64,000 nt of DNA from assembly GCF_014653195.1 (NCBI RefSeq), contig NZ_BNAH01000011.1, positions 23,546-87,545 of the forward strand, written 5' to 3'. Numbering within the stretch: the first letter of the stretch is position 1; each line of letters opens with the position of its first letter. This DNA comes from Thalassotalea profundi (GTDB taxonomy: Bacteria > Pseudomonadota > Gammaproteobacteria > Enterobacterales > Alteromonadaceae). Shown piece by piece: positions 44,926 to 54,298 of this stretch. A program made the position numbers and the translations under genes. The notes beneath the pieces are model-generated. The model worked only from the letters and a program-made list of their open reading frames with translations. It was not told the origin of the DNA and searched no databases.

Positions 44926-46903
44926 TGGTAGGAGTTAACCTTGCTACCCAGCCACCACTTGGCGCCAGCTTAATATTTACTTTACTTTGAGGTGTAACTT
45001 TGTGCTTATACATTTGATAATCACTGGCAAATTTATCGGCATTCACCCCATCAGCGAAGCTTTCTAACTCATATTCACCTTTAGGTAAAAATGATAAATC
45101 CACAGTAAAATCACGCGCCATGCTATTACCCATAACCCCAATAAACCAATGTTCACCTGAACGTCGAGCTGTAATAATGTGATCGCTTATTTTCGCTGAC
45201 AGTATAATAGTTTCATCCCATACCGTTGGAATAGTGCTAATAAATTGTGTCGTTTCATGTTCTTTCAAATAGTTTGACGGGCTATCCGCTAACATTTGTA
45301 ATGGGCTTTCAAAAACAACATACATAGCCACTTGGTGTGCTCGAGTAGTCTTACTCATAGGGCGATCAAAAACAATGTTAAAATTTTCTGGCTGAGCATT
45401 AACCATAGCACCCGGTGTATAATCCATAGGACCAGCCAGCATACGGATAAATGGCAATGTTAGATTATGCTCTGCGGTAATATAGTCAGCCCATTTGTTA
45501 TGCTCTAACCCCCTTACACCTTCACGCGTAATGACATTAGGATAAGCACGTCGCAATCCTGCTGGTTTATATGAACCATGAAAATTAACTAACAGCTGAC
45601 GCTTTGCCGCTTGCTCTGCAACTCTCCAATAATAGTTAACCATCGCCTGATCATCTCGTTGCATAAAGTCAACTTTAATGCCTGCTGCACCCCACTTTTG
45701 ATAAGTATCAAGAGCCAGCTCTAATTGTTGATCAAGCGTTTCCCAAATAACCCATAAAATAACATCAACATTTTTTGACTTGCCATAATTGATAATCTCT
45801 TCAACATTGATATTAGGAACAACATCAAGCACATTACCTAATTTATACCAACCTTCATCAAGAACAATATATTCAAGACCGTATTTTGCAGCAAAGTCTA
45901 TATAGTATTTATATGTTTGCGTATTTATTCCCGACTTAAAATCGACACCGTAAATGTTATTTGCATTCCACCAATCCCAAGCCACTTTACCGGGTTTTAT
46001 CCAACTAGGATCATCTATTTCAAGTTCATCAGCTAATAAATAAGACAGTTCATTGGTTAACAATTCTGCATCGTTCTGAGCTATTGCAATCACCCGCCAT
46101 GGGAAATCTCGGCCACCTTGCTGCGGGGTAATTTGATGGCTTGATAAGTAAGGGGCTCTTTTAGTAATAAGTTCATTACGATCTGAGTCTTTTTTTAGCT
46201 CGCTTTCCAATACGTGTTTTGGAAAAATAGCACTTAGCGAGTTATTGCCATCACCTTTTAACCACATACCAGGATAATCACGTAAACCTGTTTCTGTTAT
46301 AACAACCTTCGCCTTAGCTGTATCAACTAATAGCGGCAGACTCGCAAATTGTTTAGACGCAATCTCACTTAATTTTTTGGGTAAATAAAGTCGTTCATTA
46401 TGGGAGATAAAGCTATTTTCCTCAGGAAATAGTACCTGATGATCATCTGCAAAATTAAAAATAGCTTGTTCATCTATAACCTCAAGATTACCCGACATTT
46501 TAATCCCAAAGCGATACGCAATGCCCTGATCAAAAACTCGAAAAGTAATACTCTGATGATTATCATAAAATAATGTGATTTCATTGTAATGCTCAATAAT
46601 TTCTTTCGACTTTTGTTTAACTGTAGGGTGTAAAACACGACTAATACTACGACGTTTTATATTAACTACCTTTTTTGCAGATCTAACATCTTTAATCGAA
46701 AGCTGTGCAACGGCGTTGTTAATGACAGCTTTGTCATTAACACTAAGTATATAAGTTAATGTTTTGCCTTGATTAATAGACAAATTGAGGCTGCCATTAG
46801 GCGATGATAAATTATACGTTTGTGCGTTGAGCTGCCCTGATATACAACAAACAGCAAACATCACCCACCATAAAAATGGCTTTAAATCTAAATTTATTTT
46901 CAT
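44918..46903 (-). CDS. Glycoside hydrolase family 97, retaining type (alpha-galactosidase-like)
   Basis: 661 residues with a signal peptide (ISGQLNAQ). Three-part GH97 layout: N-terminal beta-sandwich, central (beta/alpha)8 barrel (AWDWWNANN, YIVLDEGWY, AAGIKVDFMQRDDQ) and C-terminal sheet. The nucleophile candidate is D412 in KVDFM and the acid/base candidate is E467; their 55-residue spacing matches retaining GH97 alpha-galactosidases. Inverting members use Glu residues at other positions. It is calcium-dependent in the family and acts in the periplasm. With the MelR-like regulator upstream, an alpha-galactoside substrate is likely. Confidence 0.9.
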   Translation of the reverse strand: MKINLDLKPFLWWVMFAVCCISGQLNAQTYNLSSPNGSLNLSINQGKTLTYILSVNDKAVINNAVAQLSIKDVRSAKKVVNIKRRSISRVLHPTVKQKSKEIIEHYNEITLFYDNHQSITFRVFDQGIAYRFGIKMSGNLEVIDEQAIFNFADDHQVLFPEENSFISHNERLYLPKKLSEIASKQFASLPLLVDTAKAKVVITETGLRDYPGMWLKGDGNNSLSAIFPKHVLESELKKDSDRNELITKRAPYLSSHQITPQQGGRDFPWRVIAIAQNDAELLTNELSYLLADELEIDDPSWIKPGKVAWDWWNANNIYGVDFKSGINTQTYKYYIDFAAKYGLEYIVLDEGWYKLGNVLDVVPNINVEEIINYGKSKNVDVILWVIWETLDQQLELALDTYQKWGAAGIKVDFMQRDDQAMVNYYWRVAEQAAKRQLLVNFHGSYKPAGLRRAYPNVITREGVRGLEHNKWADYITAEHNLTLPFIRMLAGPMDYTPGAMVNAQPENFNIVFDRPMSKTTRAHQVAMYVVFESPLQMLADSPSNYLKEHETTQFISTIPTVWDETIILSAKISDHIITARRSGEHWFIGVMGNSMARDFTVDLSFLPKGEYELESFADGVNADKFASDYQMYKHKVTPQSKVNIKLAPSGGWVARLTPTNG

Positions 46904-47066
46904 TACTTATACTCTCAATAATGGAGCTATCGAATGGGTATTTTCAAAAGTTTTTAACTGTAGCTGCTAAGCTTTCATGTTAGTCCACACTATAAAATGA
47001 AAGCTCAACAACCCTACCAATCAGAGAAAATAAGCATTTACTTTCTCCGATAGTAGCTCTAGAAAA
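46904..47066. other. Intercistronic spacer with two inverted repeats
   Basis: 163 bases between the glycosidase lipoprotein and GH97 genes. 46970-46978 and 46997-47005 form a perfect 9-bp inverted repeat (AGCTTTCAT / ATGAAAGCT). An imperfect hairpin near 47020-47055 could end the upstream message, but it lacks a T run. A second promoter for GH97 is possible. Confidence 0.45.
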
Positions 47067-49109
47067 CTAAAAGCTAACACTTACGGGTGACTTACCATCC
47101 CAATTGATTCTTTGAGAATGACCATTAATTTGAGTTATTTTTATTGTATAATCTTCACCATCTCGTTCTACACACAGATTAAAATCATTATTAAATGCGC
47201 GTATATGTTTTAAACACATATTATTCCAAGAACTAGGTAAATAAGGCGCAAGATTAAAGCGTTTAAAGCCGGTTGGTTCAATACCAAATAAACCTTCTGT
47301 TACCGTACGTGCATATAAAGCACTTTCAGCCGACAAGTGGCGTTGATTACCCTCGGGCCAAGCCTCTACTGCATATGGTACATGCTCACCCAATAACCTT
47401 TTACGTGAATAGTATTTAAAATAACGCATAGCAGTATCAGTTTCCTGTGCGGAAAATATCCCCCTAAATGCATATAAAGTAGCGCGATCCCAAAACGTTT
47501 TATTACCAGCTTCACTATAAATGCCATCTGCACTCCATAAATGCTCAGATAAGAGGGCATCCAATGTTTCTTCTTTACGCTCAAAAATACCAAATGTTAA
47601 AGGCAATGCAATCCAGGCACGTAGCTTGTCATTTCCTTCATAATATTGATAAGTATCAAAACCCTGCACGTTAGCACCAAAATAGCTCTCAATAGCAGTC
47701 CGCAATGCTAAAGCTTTATTGTAATACTCATCAGCAATGCTTTTTCGATCTAGTTCATTATTTAAATAATTTGCTGAAATTAATGCCCCATAGGTCAACA
47801 TATTGGTACTTAAGTTATAGTCGCCAGCAGGAAAACGACCTTCTAGCTCATCACTATCTGAGCCGATAACTCCATCCTTGTTTATTTTTTTATAACTATA
47901 ATCAAGACACCAATCGATCAGAGGTAATAACTCAGTCGCTTGATCTTTATCTGCTATAGCTAGCGCATATCTACTAGCTCCATATGCGATCATGGCACAA
48001 TCACCACGGTCTCCAGCACCATCCCAAATATCATCTCCCTCTGCAATAATTGAAGACGGGATATGCTTACCTTCATCATTCATAAAACGTGCAAAATGAC
48101 GGAAGCTATTTATTGCAGACTCGTTTCCTCTTTGATTACCAAGAAAAGGGAAGAAAGGGTTAATATATTCAGCTTGGTCATTTGCCCAGATTGCCGCGTA
48201 GTAACGCCCCCCCCCAGGGGCATGCATTAATCCGCCTTTGGTACGAAAAATACTTTCCGCAGAGCGTAACTTAGCAAAATCAAACATCTTATTAATAACA
48301 GGATCTGGTGTTTTTAATTGCAACACTTGCTGTAAACTTGCGACGTAATTTCGACGTTTTTCAATTTCAAGTGAACTATTAAATACAGTATTTTGGCCTT
48401 GCTTCGTCGCAAAGTAATTAACGAACACACTTGCTGATTCACCCGGTTTTATCGTTATATCTTCCGACTTATCGCTGCGTGCCTCAATAGTATAAACACC
48501 ATATATACCCTTATCGGCAGGTGTTTGAACTTGATAATTTAACGGTTCAGTCGTAATTGTGGCACTTTGGTTACCCTTGTTAACAAAATGCAGTTGTTCG
48601 ATCATCACCGCTTGTGTAGTACTTGGGGAAAGCGTGCGAGTAAGGCTAATATCATTTTTTAATTGACTTGTTAAAGCAAGTACACCATCAATACGTACAT
48701 GCTTTAATTGCTCTTTACTACTTTTCTCGTTATTAATTTTTATTACTGGCGTAATCGAAAGCGGAAAGTCATGAATTAAACTGGCATGAGTATCGTTAGG
48801 GATAGTTCGTAACATGGGCCAAACTAATTTGCGATTTAACGTTAAATTTCCATTTTCATCGCTACCATAGTAAATAATGGTCGAAATTTGCTCACCGCTC
48901 ATCTCTATATGGTCTTCATGTGAGTCTGATACTTGCCATTCAATACCTTGGTTTGTTAATTTCCAACGATCTGATAATGTATCAGCCAGACTATTGATAT
49001 CAACTGACGAAACAGCATTATCGGCACTTCTACTATCGATAGAATTACAAGCACCAATCGTTGCAACCAAGCCAGAAAACACAATAACTTTTGAAAATAG
49101 CTTAAGCAA
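47067..49109 (-). CDS. Lipoprotein (alpha/alpha)6 glycosidase-like protein
   Basis: 680 residues with lipobox IGAC (C21). An N-terminal beta-sandwich (about 50-250) is followed by a six-hairpin toroid (about 265-640): GGRYYAAIWANDQAEYINPFF, IIAEGDDIWDGAGDRGD, SDSDELEGRFPAGDYNL and EAWPEGNQRHLSAESALY. This layout belongs to the amylo-alpha-1,6-glucosidase/GH63-like glycosidases; I cannot fix the family or catalytic pair. The start is TTG 49109 with AGGGAG eight bases upstream. It lies between the MelR-like regulator and GH97 on the same strand, so it probably trims the same oligosaccharide at the outer membrane or in the periplasm. Confidence 0.8.
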   Translation of the reverse strand: MLKLFSKVIVFSGLVATIGACNSIDSRSADNAVSSVDINSLADTLSDRWKLTNQGIEWQVSDSHEDHIEMSGEQISTIIYYGSDENGNLTLNRKLVWPMLRTIPNDTHASLIHDFPLSITPVIKINNEKSSKEQLKHVRIDGVLALTSQLKNDISLTRTLSPSTTQAVMIEQLHFVNKGNQSATITTEPLNYQVQTPADKGIYGVYTIEARSDKSEDITIKPGESASVFVNYFATKQGQNTVFNSSLEIEKRRNYVASLQQVLQLKTPDPVINKMFDFAKLRSAESIFRTKGGLMHAPGGGRYYAAIWANDQAEYINPFFPFLGNQRGNESAINSFRHFARFMNDEGKHIPSSIIAEGDDIWDGAGDRGDCAMIAYGASRYALAIADKDQATELLPLIDWCLDYSYKKINKDGVIGSDSDELEGRFPAGDYNLSTNMLTYGALISANYLNNELDRKSIADEYYNKALALRTAIESYFGANVQGFDTYQYYEGNDKLRAWIALPLTFGIFERKEETLDALLSEHLWSADGIYSEAGNKTFWDRATLYAFRGIFSAQETDTAMRYFKYYSRKRLLGEHVPYAVEAWPEGNQRHLSAESALYARTVTEGLFGIEPTGFKRFNLAPYLPSSWNNMCLKHIRAFNNDFNLCVERDGEDYTIKITQINGHSQRINWDGKSPVSVSF

Positions 49110-49267
49110 AATAATTACTCCCTAACAATTTGAAGCGTCAATAGTTAACGCAGAATAATTTAAATATTGGGCTTATTGGAACACCAAGCTAGGCAAATAA
49201 CTTATCGAAATTTAAGAAAATACTCCTGAAAAATAACTTTTATTCTAAAAAGTGAAGACATTACTTA

Positions 49268-50176
49268 CTAATTTGTCGCTATAGCATCATTCGTTCTTGA
49301 ATTAAAAATATTTTGCCTAAACTGTAATGGAGTCATTGCAAACTCTCGTTGGAAAATATCATAAAATCGACTTGTCGAACCAAAGCCAGCTTCCAGTGCA
49401 ATATTCAAAACAGCATTATTAGTATCTATTAATAATGCTTGAGCATGTTGTAACCTTAGTTTATTAATATATTGTTTTATTGATATTTTCATTACCTGAC
49501 TAAAAATCTTCATCGCATAATTAGGGTGTAACCCTGTATGTTGAGCGACATCATCAACGGTAATTTTTTTATCATAATTATCAGCAATATAGCGAAGAAT
49601 TAATTGAATATGATGTAGTCCAGAAACTAATGATTTATGCCCTGACTTTCTTTCTGCATATGATAAGTTAAAAGTACTGAAAGGTTCTAATGACATTCTA
49701 CGAATACGATTTCTAATTTCATCAATGACTTGAAACATTAATGGGGCTTGTTTTTTTATTAAGTTTTCTTCCCACATTAATGTTAACGGTTGGTCTGTTG
49801 GGTGCAAACTATCGGCAACTAAAACTTCACCGTGCAATATCTGTTCAATAAATTCATTAGGAAACTTCCAACTTAAAAATGCTTGAAGCGGTATATAAAT
49901 ATTAACCATATAACCATCTCCATCACTTGCGATCATTTGATGTGGAATCGATGCCCAAAACAAAATCATTCGTCCTTCGGGGACGCTAATTTTTTTTCCA
50001 TTAATTAAATAATCAGCTGAGCAATTAAATAAATAATTAATTTCAATATGCCCATGCCAGTGGCTGCTCGCCATAATTTCAGGTTGGTGTCTTTGAAAAC
50101 CAAAGTTATTTTCATGTCCTTGTACTTCTAAGGGACTACTTTCATCAAATCGAATTCTATTTACCCAATCAAACAT
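49268..50176 (-). CDS. AraC-family activator, MelR-like
   Basis: 302 residues. N-terminal cupin segment SHWHGHIEINYLFNCSADYLIN and LFWASIPHQM, and C-terminal HTH pair HPNYAMKIFSQVMKISIKQYI ... ALEAGFGSTSRFYDIF, follow E. coli MelR closely in order and wording (SHWHG, LFWA, PHQ, NYAM). MelR activates melibiose (alpha-galactoside) genes when sugar binds. Here it is divergent from a TBDR gene and upstream of two glycosidase genes, which it likely controls. Confidence 0.88.
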   Translation of the reverse strand: MFDWVNRIRFDESSPLEVQGHENNFGFQRHQPEIMASSHWHGHIEINYLFNCSADYLINGKKISVPEGRMILFWASIPHQMIASDGDGYMVNIYIPLQAFLSWKFPNEFIEQILHGEVLVADSLHPTDQPLTLMWEENLIKKQAPLMFQVIDEIRNRIRRMSLEPFSTFNLSYAERKSGHKSLVSGLHHIQLILRYIADNYDKKITVDDVAQHTGLHPNYAMKIFSQVMKISIKQYINKLRLQHAQALLIDTNNAVLNIALEAGFGSTSRFYDIFQREFAMTPLQFRQNIFNSRTNDAIATN

Positions 50177-50485
50177 ACTCTCACCAAAAAATTATTTATT
50201 AGGAAAAAATACGCGATAAATAGGAACTTAACAACAACACCTTATTTATCGAGAATATTTTATTTATTTTCGAGAGTCACGATCTTAACCTTTATATTCA
50301 AGATAATGATTAGGATTTTTACTCGAATATATGTTTTTTGATAATAAAAAGGAGTTTTTCAGGAAGTATATTTCCCTGACCTAACGCTATAAATCATCAT
50401 GCAAATTTAATTAATAAGTCGGGATTTGCAAAATAGTAAACGATAAAAATAATACAGGTCACCTTCAAAAAGTTGGGGTAATAAC
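50177..50485. promoter_or_regulatory. Divergent promoter region between MelR-like gene and TBDR
   Basis: 309 bases without a gene. 50214-50222 and 50243-50251 form a 9-bp inverted repeat (CGATAAATA / TATTTATCG), and TTATTTATCGAGA is echoed as TTATTTTCGAGA about 20 bases on; these are candidate sites for the MelR-like activator. Confidence 0.45.
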
Positions 50486-53266
50486 ATGAAAATAAAACAC
50501 ATTGCGCTGCTCATAAGTACTGCTTTAGCTACTTCACTGTCAACATATGCTGCTCAAGAAGAAGATAATAATGATGAAACTGAAATTATTGAAGTTAGAG
50601 GAGTACTTAGTAGTTTAAAAGAAGCACAAGAAATAAAAAAATTATCGAACAATATTCTTGATGCATTGGTGGCAGAAGATATTGGTAAATTCCCTGATGC
50701 TAATGTTGCCGAAGCTTTACAACGTATTCCAGGAGTCAGTGTCTCACGCGTTCATGGCGAGGGTCAAAAGGTCACTGTGCGTGGTTTAACAGGGGATTAC
50801 AACGTGACCACTTTAAACGGTCGAAAAATAGCTTCAGAAACTGTGGGCCGAGATTTTAATTATGATTTAATTGCTTCAGAACTTATTGGTGGCGTTCAAA
50901 TAAATAAAACACAGCAAGCAAAACTCTCAGAAGGAGGAATAGGCGCAATTATTAATATTGATACACTTAAACCCCTAAATATTGGCAGCTTAGTTGCGGG
51001 GTCATTAGAAGGATATTATAACGAACGTTCAGAAGAAACTAGCCCCCAAGCTTCATTTTTAATTAGTGAAAGTTTTAACGATGATACCTTTGGTATTTTA
51101 TTTTCAATGAACCACACAGAATCAAAAACACGATTTGATAGTCATTCTGCACAATGGGGCTGGGGTCAATGGAATATGAAAGATCTACTACCCAATGATG
51201 GCTATACCGATGAAACGGTGCGTTTCCCTAATTGGCCTAATATTACAGTAAGTACCGATGATAGAAAGCGTACTGGTGGAACATTTGCTCTACAATGGCG
51301 TCCATCTGCAAACTTAGACATTAACTTTGATGCGCTTTATACCAAGTATGAAATTTTATCTACTGGCCATATGATTTCGCTCGCACTTTTTGAAGGTACT
51401 AACCTTGATAATATTCAAGAGGTCACAGTAGGTGAAGACGGCTTAGGTAATAGTATAACCATAGGTGAGCCAGGGAATATGGACTCGCCAGCAATTGCCG
51501 AGTTACTAGAAGATCAGCATCCTCGTGAAAGCGATACCTTTCAAATAGGTTTAAATGTTAATTATATTTATGACCAGTTTAACTTTAATTTTGATGTGGC
51601 ATATTCTGAAGCAGAGGATGCTTCAGCAGAAGAAAGTTGGATTGTTGTTCGCACAGCCATTGATACTTTATCAATGAACTGGGATAACGGTGAACAAGTG
51701 CCAGATATTACCTTCGGTGACACCGTACTTGATGAAAATACTGATTATGGTGCATGGTACGCTCGCCTACAAGGTGACAAAGTAAAAGATAAAACGGGTC
51801 GCTTTGTTTTTGATGGTGAGTATGAGCCTACGGATGGCATTATTACACAGGTACTATTTGGTACGGGTTATAACATGCAAGATAAAGGTAAAACCTTTTG
51901 GAGCCAGAAAAATGCCAGTGCATTTACTTCAGATGATATGTCCATTATCAATGCGCCTGAGAGTGAACAATTTGAGATCAATGGCAACACTATGTGGGGC
52001 CCATTACCAGCTTCCGCATTAAGTCCAAGTTCGTTCAGTAACTTCATGGGTAACTCAGGTGCAAACTTACCTAGTGCATGGGCAGGTATTAATGTAAATG
52101 GTTTATTTGATTACTACCGTTCATTAGACAATGAGGCATTTGAAGAATATTTAGTACCTCGCCCTTCGCTAGAAGGTGGAAATACTTATGGTGTTAAAGA
52201 AGAAACCATTCATGCATACGCTGAAATAATCATCGAAGATGAAATAGTAAATATGCCGTATATGCTAGATTTAGGTGTTCGTTATATTAAAACTGATGTT
52301 TCATCTTGGGGCTACTCTCAATCTCCTAGCAATATAGCCTTTGATTCAGAAGGAAAAATAACTGACAGTCACAAGCAAGTCGGTTATGTATCATTTAATG
52401 GTAGTTACGATAAAATATTGCCTAGCGCTAACTTTAAATTATCTTTAACAGATAAATTAGTATTACGCTTAGCCTTATCTCAAGCAATGTCACGCCCACC
52501 ATTAACAAATTTATCGCCAGTAACCTCTATTTCACAAGATGAAACAACTTTACAAAACTTCATGTATGAAAATGATCCGGGATTAGAGCCGTACTACGCA
52601 GATCAATTTGATACCTCTATTGAATGGTACTATAGCGACTCAGGTAACTTAAACTTTGCCACTTTCTACAAAGAATTACATGGCTTTATTATTTATGAAC
52701 CAACTCAACAAAATATTGCGGGTAAATCATTCGAAGTAACTAGCCCATTCAATGATGATGATAACTCATCACGTATTCGTGGTTATGAACTGAACTGGTT
52801 GCAAACCTTCGATGATTTTTTACCTGCTTCATTAGCTGGTTTTGGTGTGTCAGCAAATTACACCTACAACAATAGTACTTCTGGACAATATGATGGTGAT
52901 AATAACGAGCTACCATTTAAAGGCTTATCTGAGCACCAATACAACATTGTTGCCTTTTATGAAAACAATGGCTTAATGATTAACCTTGCCTATAACTATC
53001 GTTCAGAATACAGCTTAGGCACAGTTTGGAGCCCATTAATGCCAAGTTGGGGTGAAGCCGCAATTGAAACATTAGAAGTGGATGAATGGGGAGCGCTTGA
53101 TTTAAGTGCAAGTTACGCCATGAATGATAATGTCACTCTCACTTTTGATGCTAACAATATTTTAGACCCAGATTTTGTCCAATATATCGATGGCGATAAG
53201 AGTTTTGTTGATTACATCTCAAGTTGGGGTAGTAGCTATCGTGCAGGTGTTCGTATTAAGTTTTAA
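50486..53266 (+). CDS. TonB-dependent receptor, oligosaccharide type
   Basis: 926 residues. Signal peptide ends TYAAQE; a TonB-box-like IIEVRGVLSSL lies near residue 35; the plug contains EDIGKFPDANVAEALQRIPGVS and VTVRGLTGDYNVTTLNGR; the barrel ends in RAGVRIKF. The FPDANVAEALQRIPGV form is the common oligosaccharide receptor type of marine gammaproteobacteria. It is divergent from the MelR-like regulator and glycosidase genes, so an alpha-linked galacto- or gluco-oligosaccharide is the expected substrate. A terminator follows. Confidence 0.9.
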   Translation: MKIKHIALLISTALATSLSTYAAQEEDNNDETEIIEVRGVLSSLKEAQEIKKLSNNILDALVAEDIGKFPDANVAEALQRIPGVSVSRVHGEGQKVTVRGLTGDYNVTTLNGRKIASETVGRDFNYDLIASELIGGVQINKTQQAKLSEGGIGAIINIDTLKPLNIGSLVAGSLEGYYNERSEETSPQASFLISESFNDDTFGILFSMNHTESKTRFDSHSAQWGWGQWNMKDLLPNDGYTDETVRFPNWPNITVSTDDRKRTGGTFALQWRPSANLDINFDALYTKYEILSTGHMISLALFEGTNLDNIQEVTVGEDGLGNSITIGEPGNMDSPAIAELLEDQHPRESDTFQIGLNVNYIYDQFNFNFDVAYSEAEDASAEESWIVVRTAIDTLSMNWDNGEQVPDITFGDTVLDENTDYGAWYARLQGDKVKDKTGRFVFDGEYEPTDGIITQVLFGTGYNMQDKGKTFWSQKNASAFTSDDMSIINAPESEQFEINGNTMWGPLPASALSPSSFSNFMGNSGANLPSAWAGINVNGLFDYYRSLDNEAFEEYLVPRPSLEGGNTYGVKEETIHAYAEIIIEDEIVNMPYMLDLGVRYIKTDVSSWGYSQSPSNIAFDSEGKITDSHKQVGYVSFNGSYDKILPSANFKLSLTDKLVLRLALSQAMSRPPLTNLSPVTSISQDETTLQNFMYENDPGLEPYYADQFDTSIEWYYSDSGNLNFATFYKELHGFIIYEPTQQNIAGKSFEVTSPFNDDDNSSRIRGYELNWLQTFDDFLPASLAGFGVSANYTYNNSTSGQYDGDNNELPFKGLSEHQYNIVAFYENNGLMINLAYNYRSEYSLGTVWSPLMPSWGEAAIETLEVDEWGALDLSASYAMNDNVTLTFDANNILDPDFVQYIDGDKSFVDYISSWGSSYRAGVRIKF

Positions 53267-53293
53267 AGTTTAAATAACGCCTTTCTATAATAA

Positions 53294-53332
53294 AACAGCC
53301 TTAGGTATTAATAATACTTAAGGCTGTTCTAC
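53294..53332 (+). terminator. Rho-independent terminator of the TBDR gene
   Basis: Long, nearly perfect stem beginning AACAGCCTTA and ending TAAGGCTGTT, 28 bases after the stop; the T run is short. Confidence 0.7.
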
Positions 53333-53361
53333 TTTCAGTCAATATACTATTAACCATCGGC

Positions 53362-53395
53362 ATGTCATTAAGTTGTCATATTTTTGTCTTATAGT
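53362..53395 (+). promoter_or_regulatory. Three-unit Pho-box-like direct repeat with -10
   Basis: TGTCAT at 53363 and 53374 and TGTCTT at 53385 are spaced exactly 11 bases apart, the PhoB half-site period. A -10-like TATAGT (53390-53395) starts ten bases after the second unit, the same geometry as the phytate promoter at 24.2 kb. Confidence 0.6.
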
Positions 53396-53413
53396 AAAAA
53401 TTCAAGTAGTGGT

Positions 53414-54295
53414 GTGGCTAGATTAGTGAATTCATTATTTACCATAATCCCCTATAACTTTTTTAGTTATAGGTTGATTCAAATTACAATTTTTATCTTT
53501 TCTTGCTTTCTGATTATTGTCTTAACTTGGCAAAAGCCGCCTCTTCTTCAAATTTCGACTATAGACCATTATCAATGTGAAATTAAAAATACATTAGTAT
53601 CGAATAAAACCTTTAATATCTTACTTCCTTTATCTGATTACGCTAAGGAATTTGCTGAACGCCTCTGTAGTAATACGGAAATAGGTAAGCAGTTTTCTCA
53701 AGTCAATATTAATTGGCGCAATCGTTCTGCCCTTACTGCAGATGATTTATTAAAAGAAAAATATCAGCTTATTTGGGCACGGAAAGACACATTAAAGGGC
53801 ATGGTTTTACATTTTGATGATATCTATCAGATGTTGCTACCTAGCCAAAAAGTACAAATTTTTTGGCTTAGTCATAATAAAGCCGCAGAACTGAGTCCAC
53901 ATTTTTTAACCGATAAAATTATTGGCTTAATTAACGATCAAAAAAGCTTTTCTTCTTATTTAGTACCAATAGATTCACTAAAAAAGCAAGGTATCGATAT
54001 CAGTAAATTACACATAAACTATTACAACTCATATAAGTCACTTTATGATGCTTTTAATCGACATGAAATAGATTTAATACCAGGCCAAAACTGGTTTGAT
54101 TCTATAATTGATATAGATCAGCTAACTCAAATTCCAATCCAGCACCAATTAGAATCTGGTGAATTGTATGCTGCAAAGTCTATCATCACTCCAGAGTTAA
54201 CCTGTTCATTTATTGCTGCTTTTCATGTGTATATACCTCTATTTGAGGCGAGTAATACAACTCTAACTTCTCCTAAATATTGTAAGAATATTTAA
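53414..54295 (+). CDS. Membrane-anchored protein with solute-binding-protein-like outer domain
   Basis: About 290 residues. One N-terminal membrane helix (IQITIFIFSCFLIIVLTW), then an extracytoplasmic domain of about 240 residues. The order of segments (FNILLPLSDYAKEFAERLCS, YQLIWARKD, ISKLHINYYNSYKSLYDAF, HEIDLIPGQNWF) reads like a small periplasmic binding protein of the phosphonate type, but no family is certain. Start: the frame is open to a TTG at 53384, inside the Pho-like repeat; GTG 53414 or GTG 53426 are preferred. The next gene follows after 3 bases, so the two work together, probably as sensor parts. Confidence 0.6.
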   Translation: MARLVNSLFTIIPYNFFSYRLIQITIFIFSCFLIIVLTWQKPPLLQISTIDHYQCEIKNTLVSNKTFNILLPLSDYAKEFAERLCSNTEIGKQFSQVNINWRNRSALTADDLLKEKYQLIWARKDTLKGMVLHFDDIYQMLLPSQKVQIFWLSHNKAAELSPHFLTDKIIGLINDQKSFSSYLVPIDSLKKQGIDISKLHINYYNSYKSLYDAFNRHEIDLIPGQNWFDSIIDIDQLTQIPIQHQLESGELYAAKSIITPELTCSFIAAFHVYIPLFEASNTTLTSPKYCKNI

Positions 54296-54298
54296 TTT

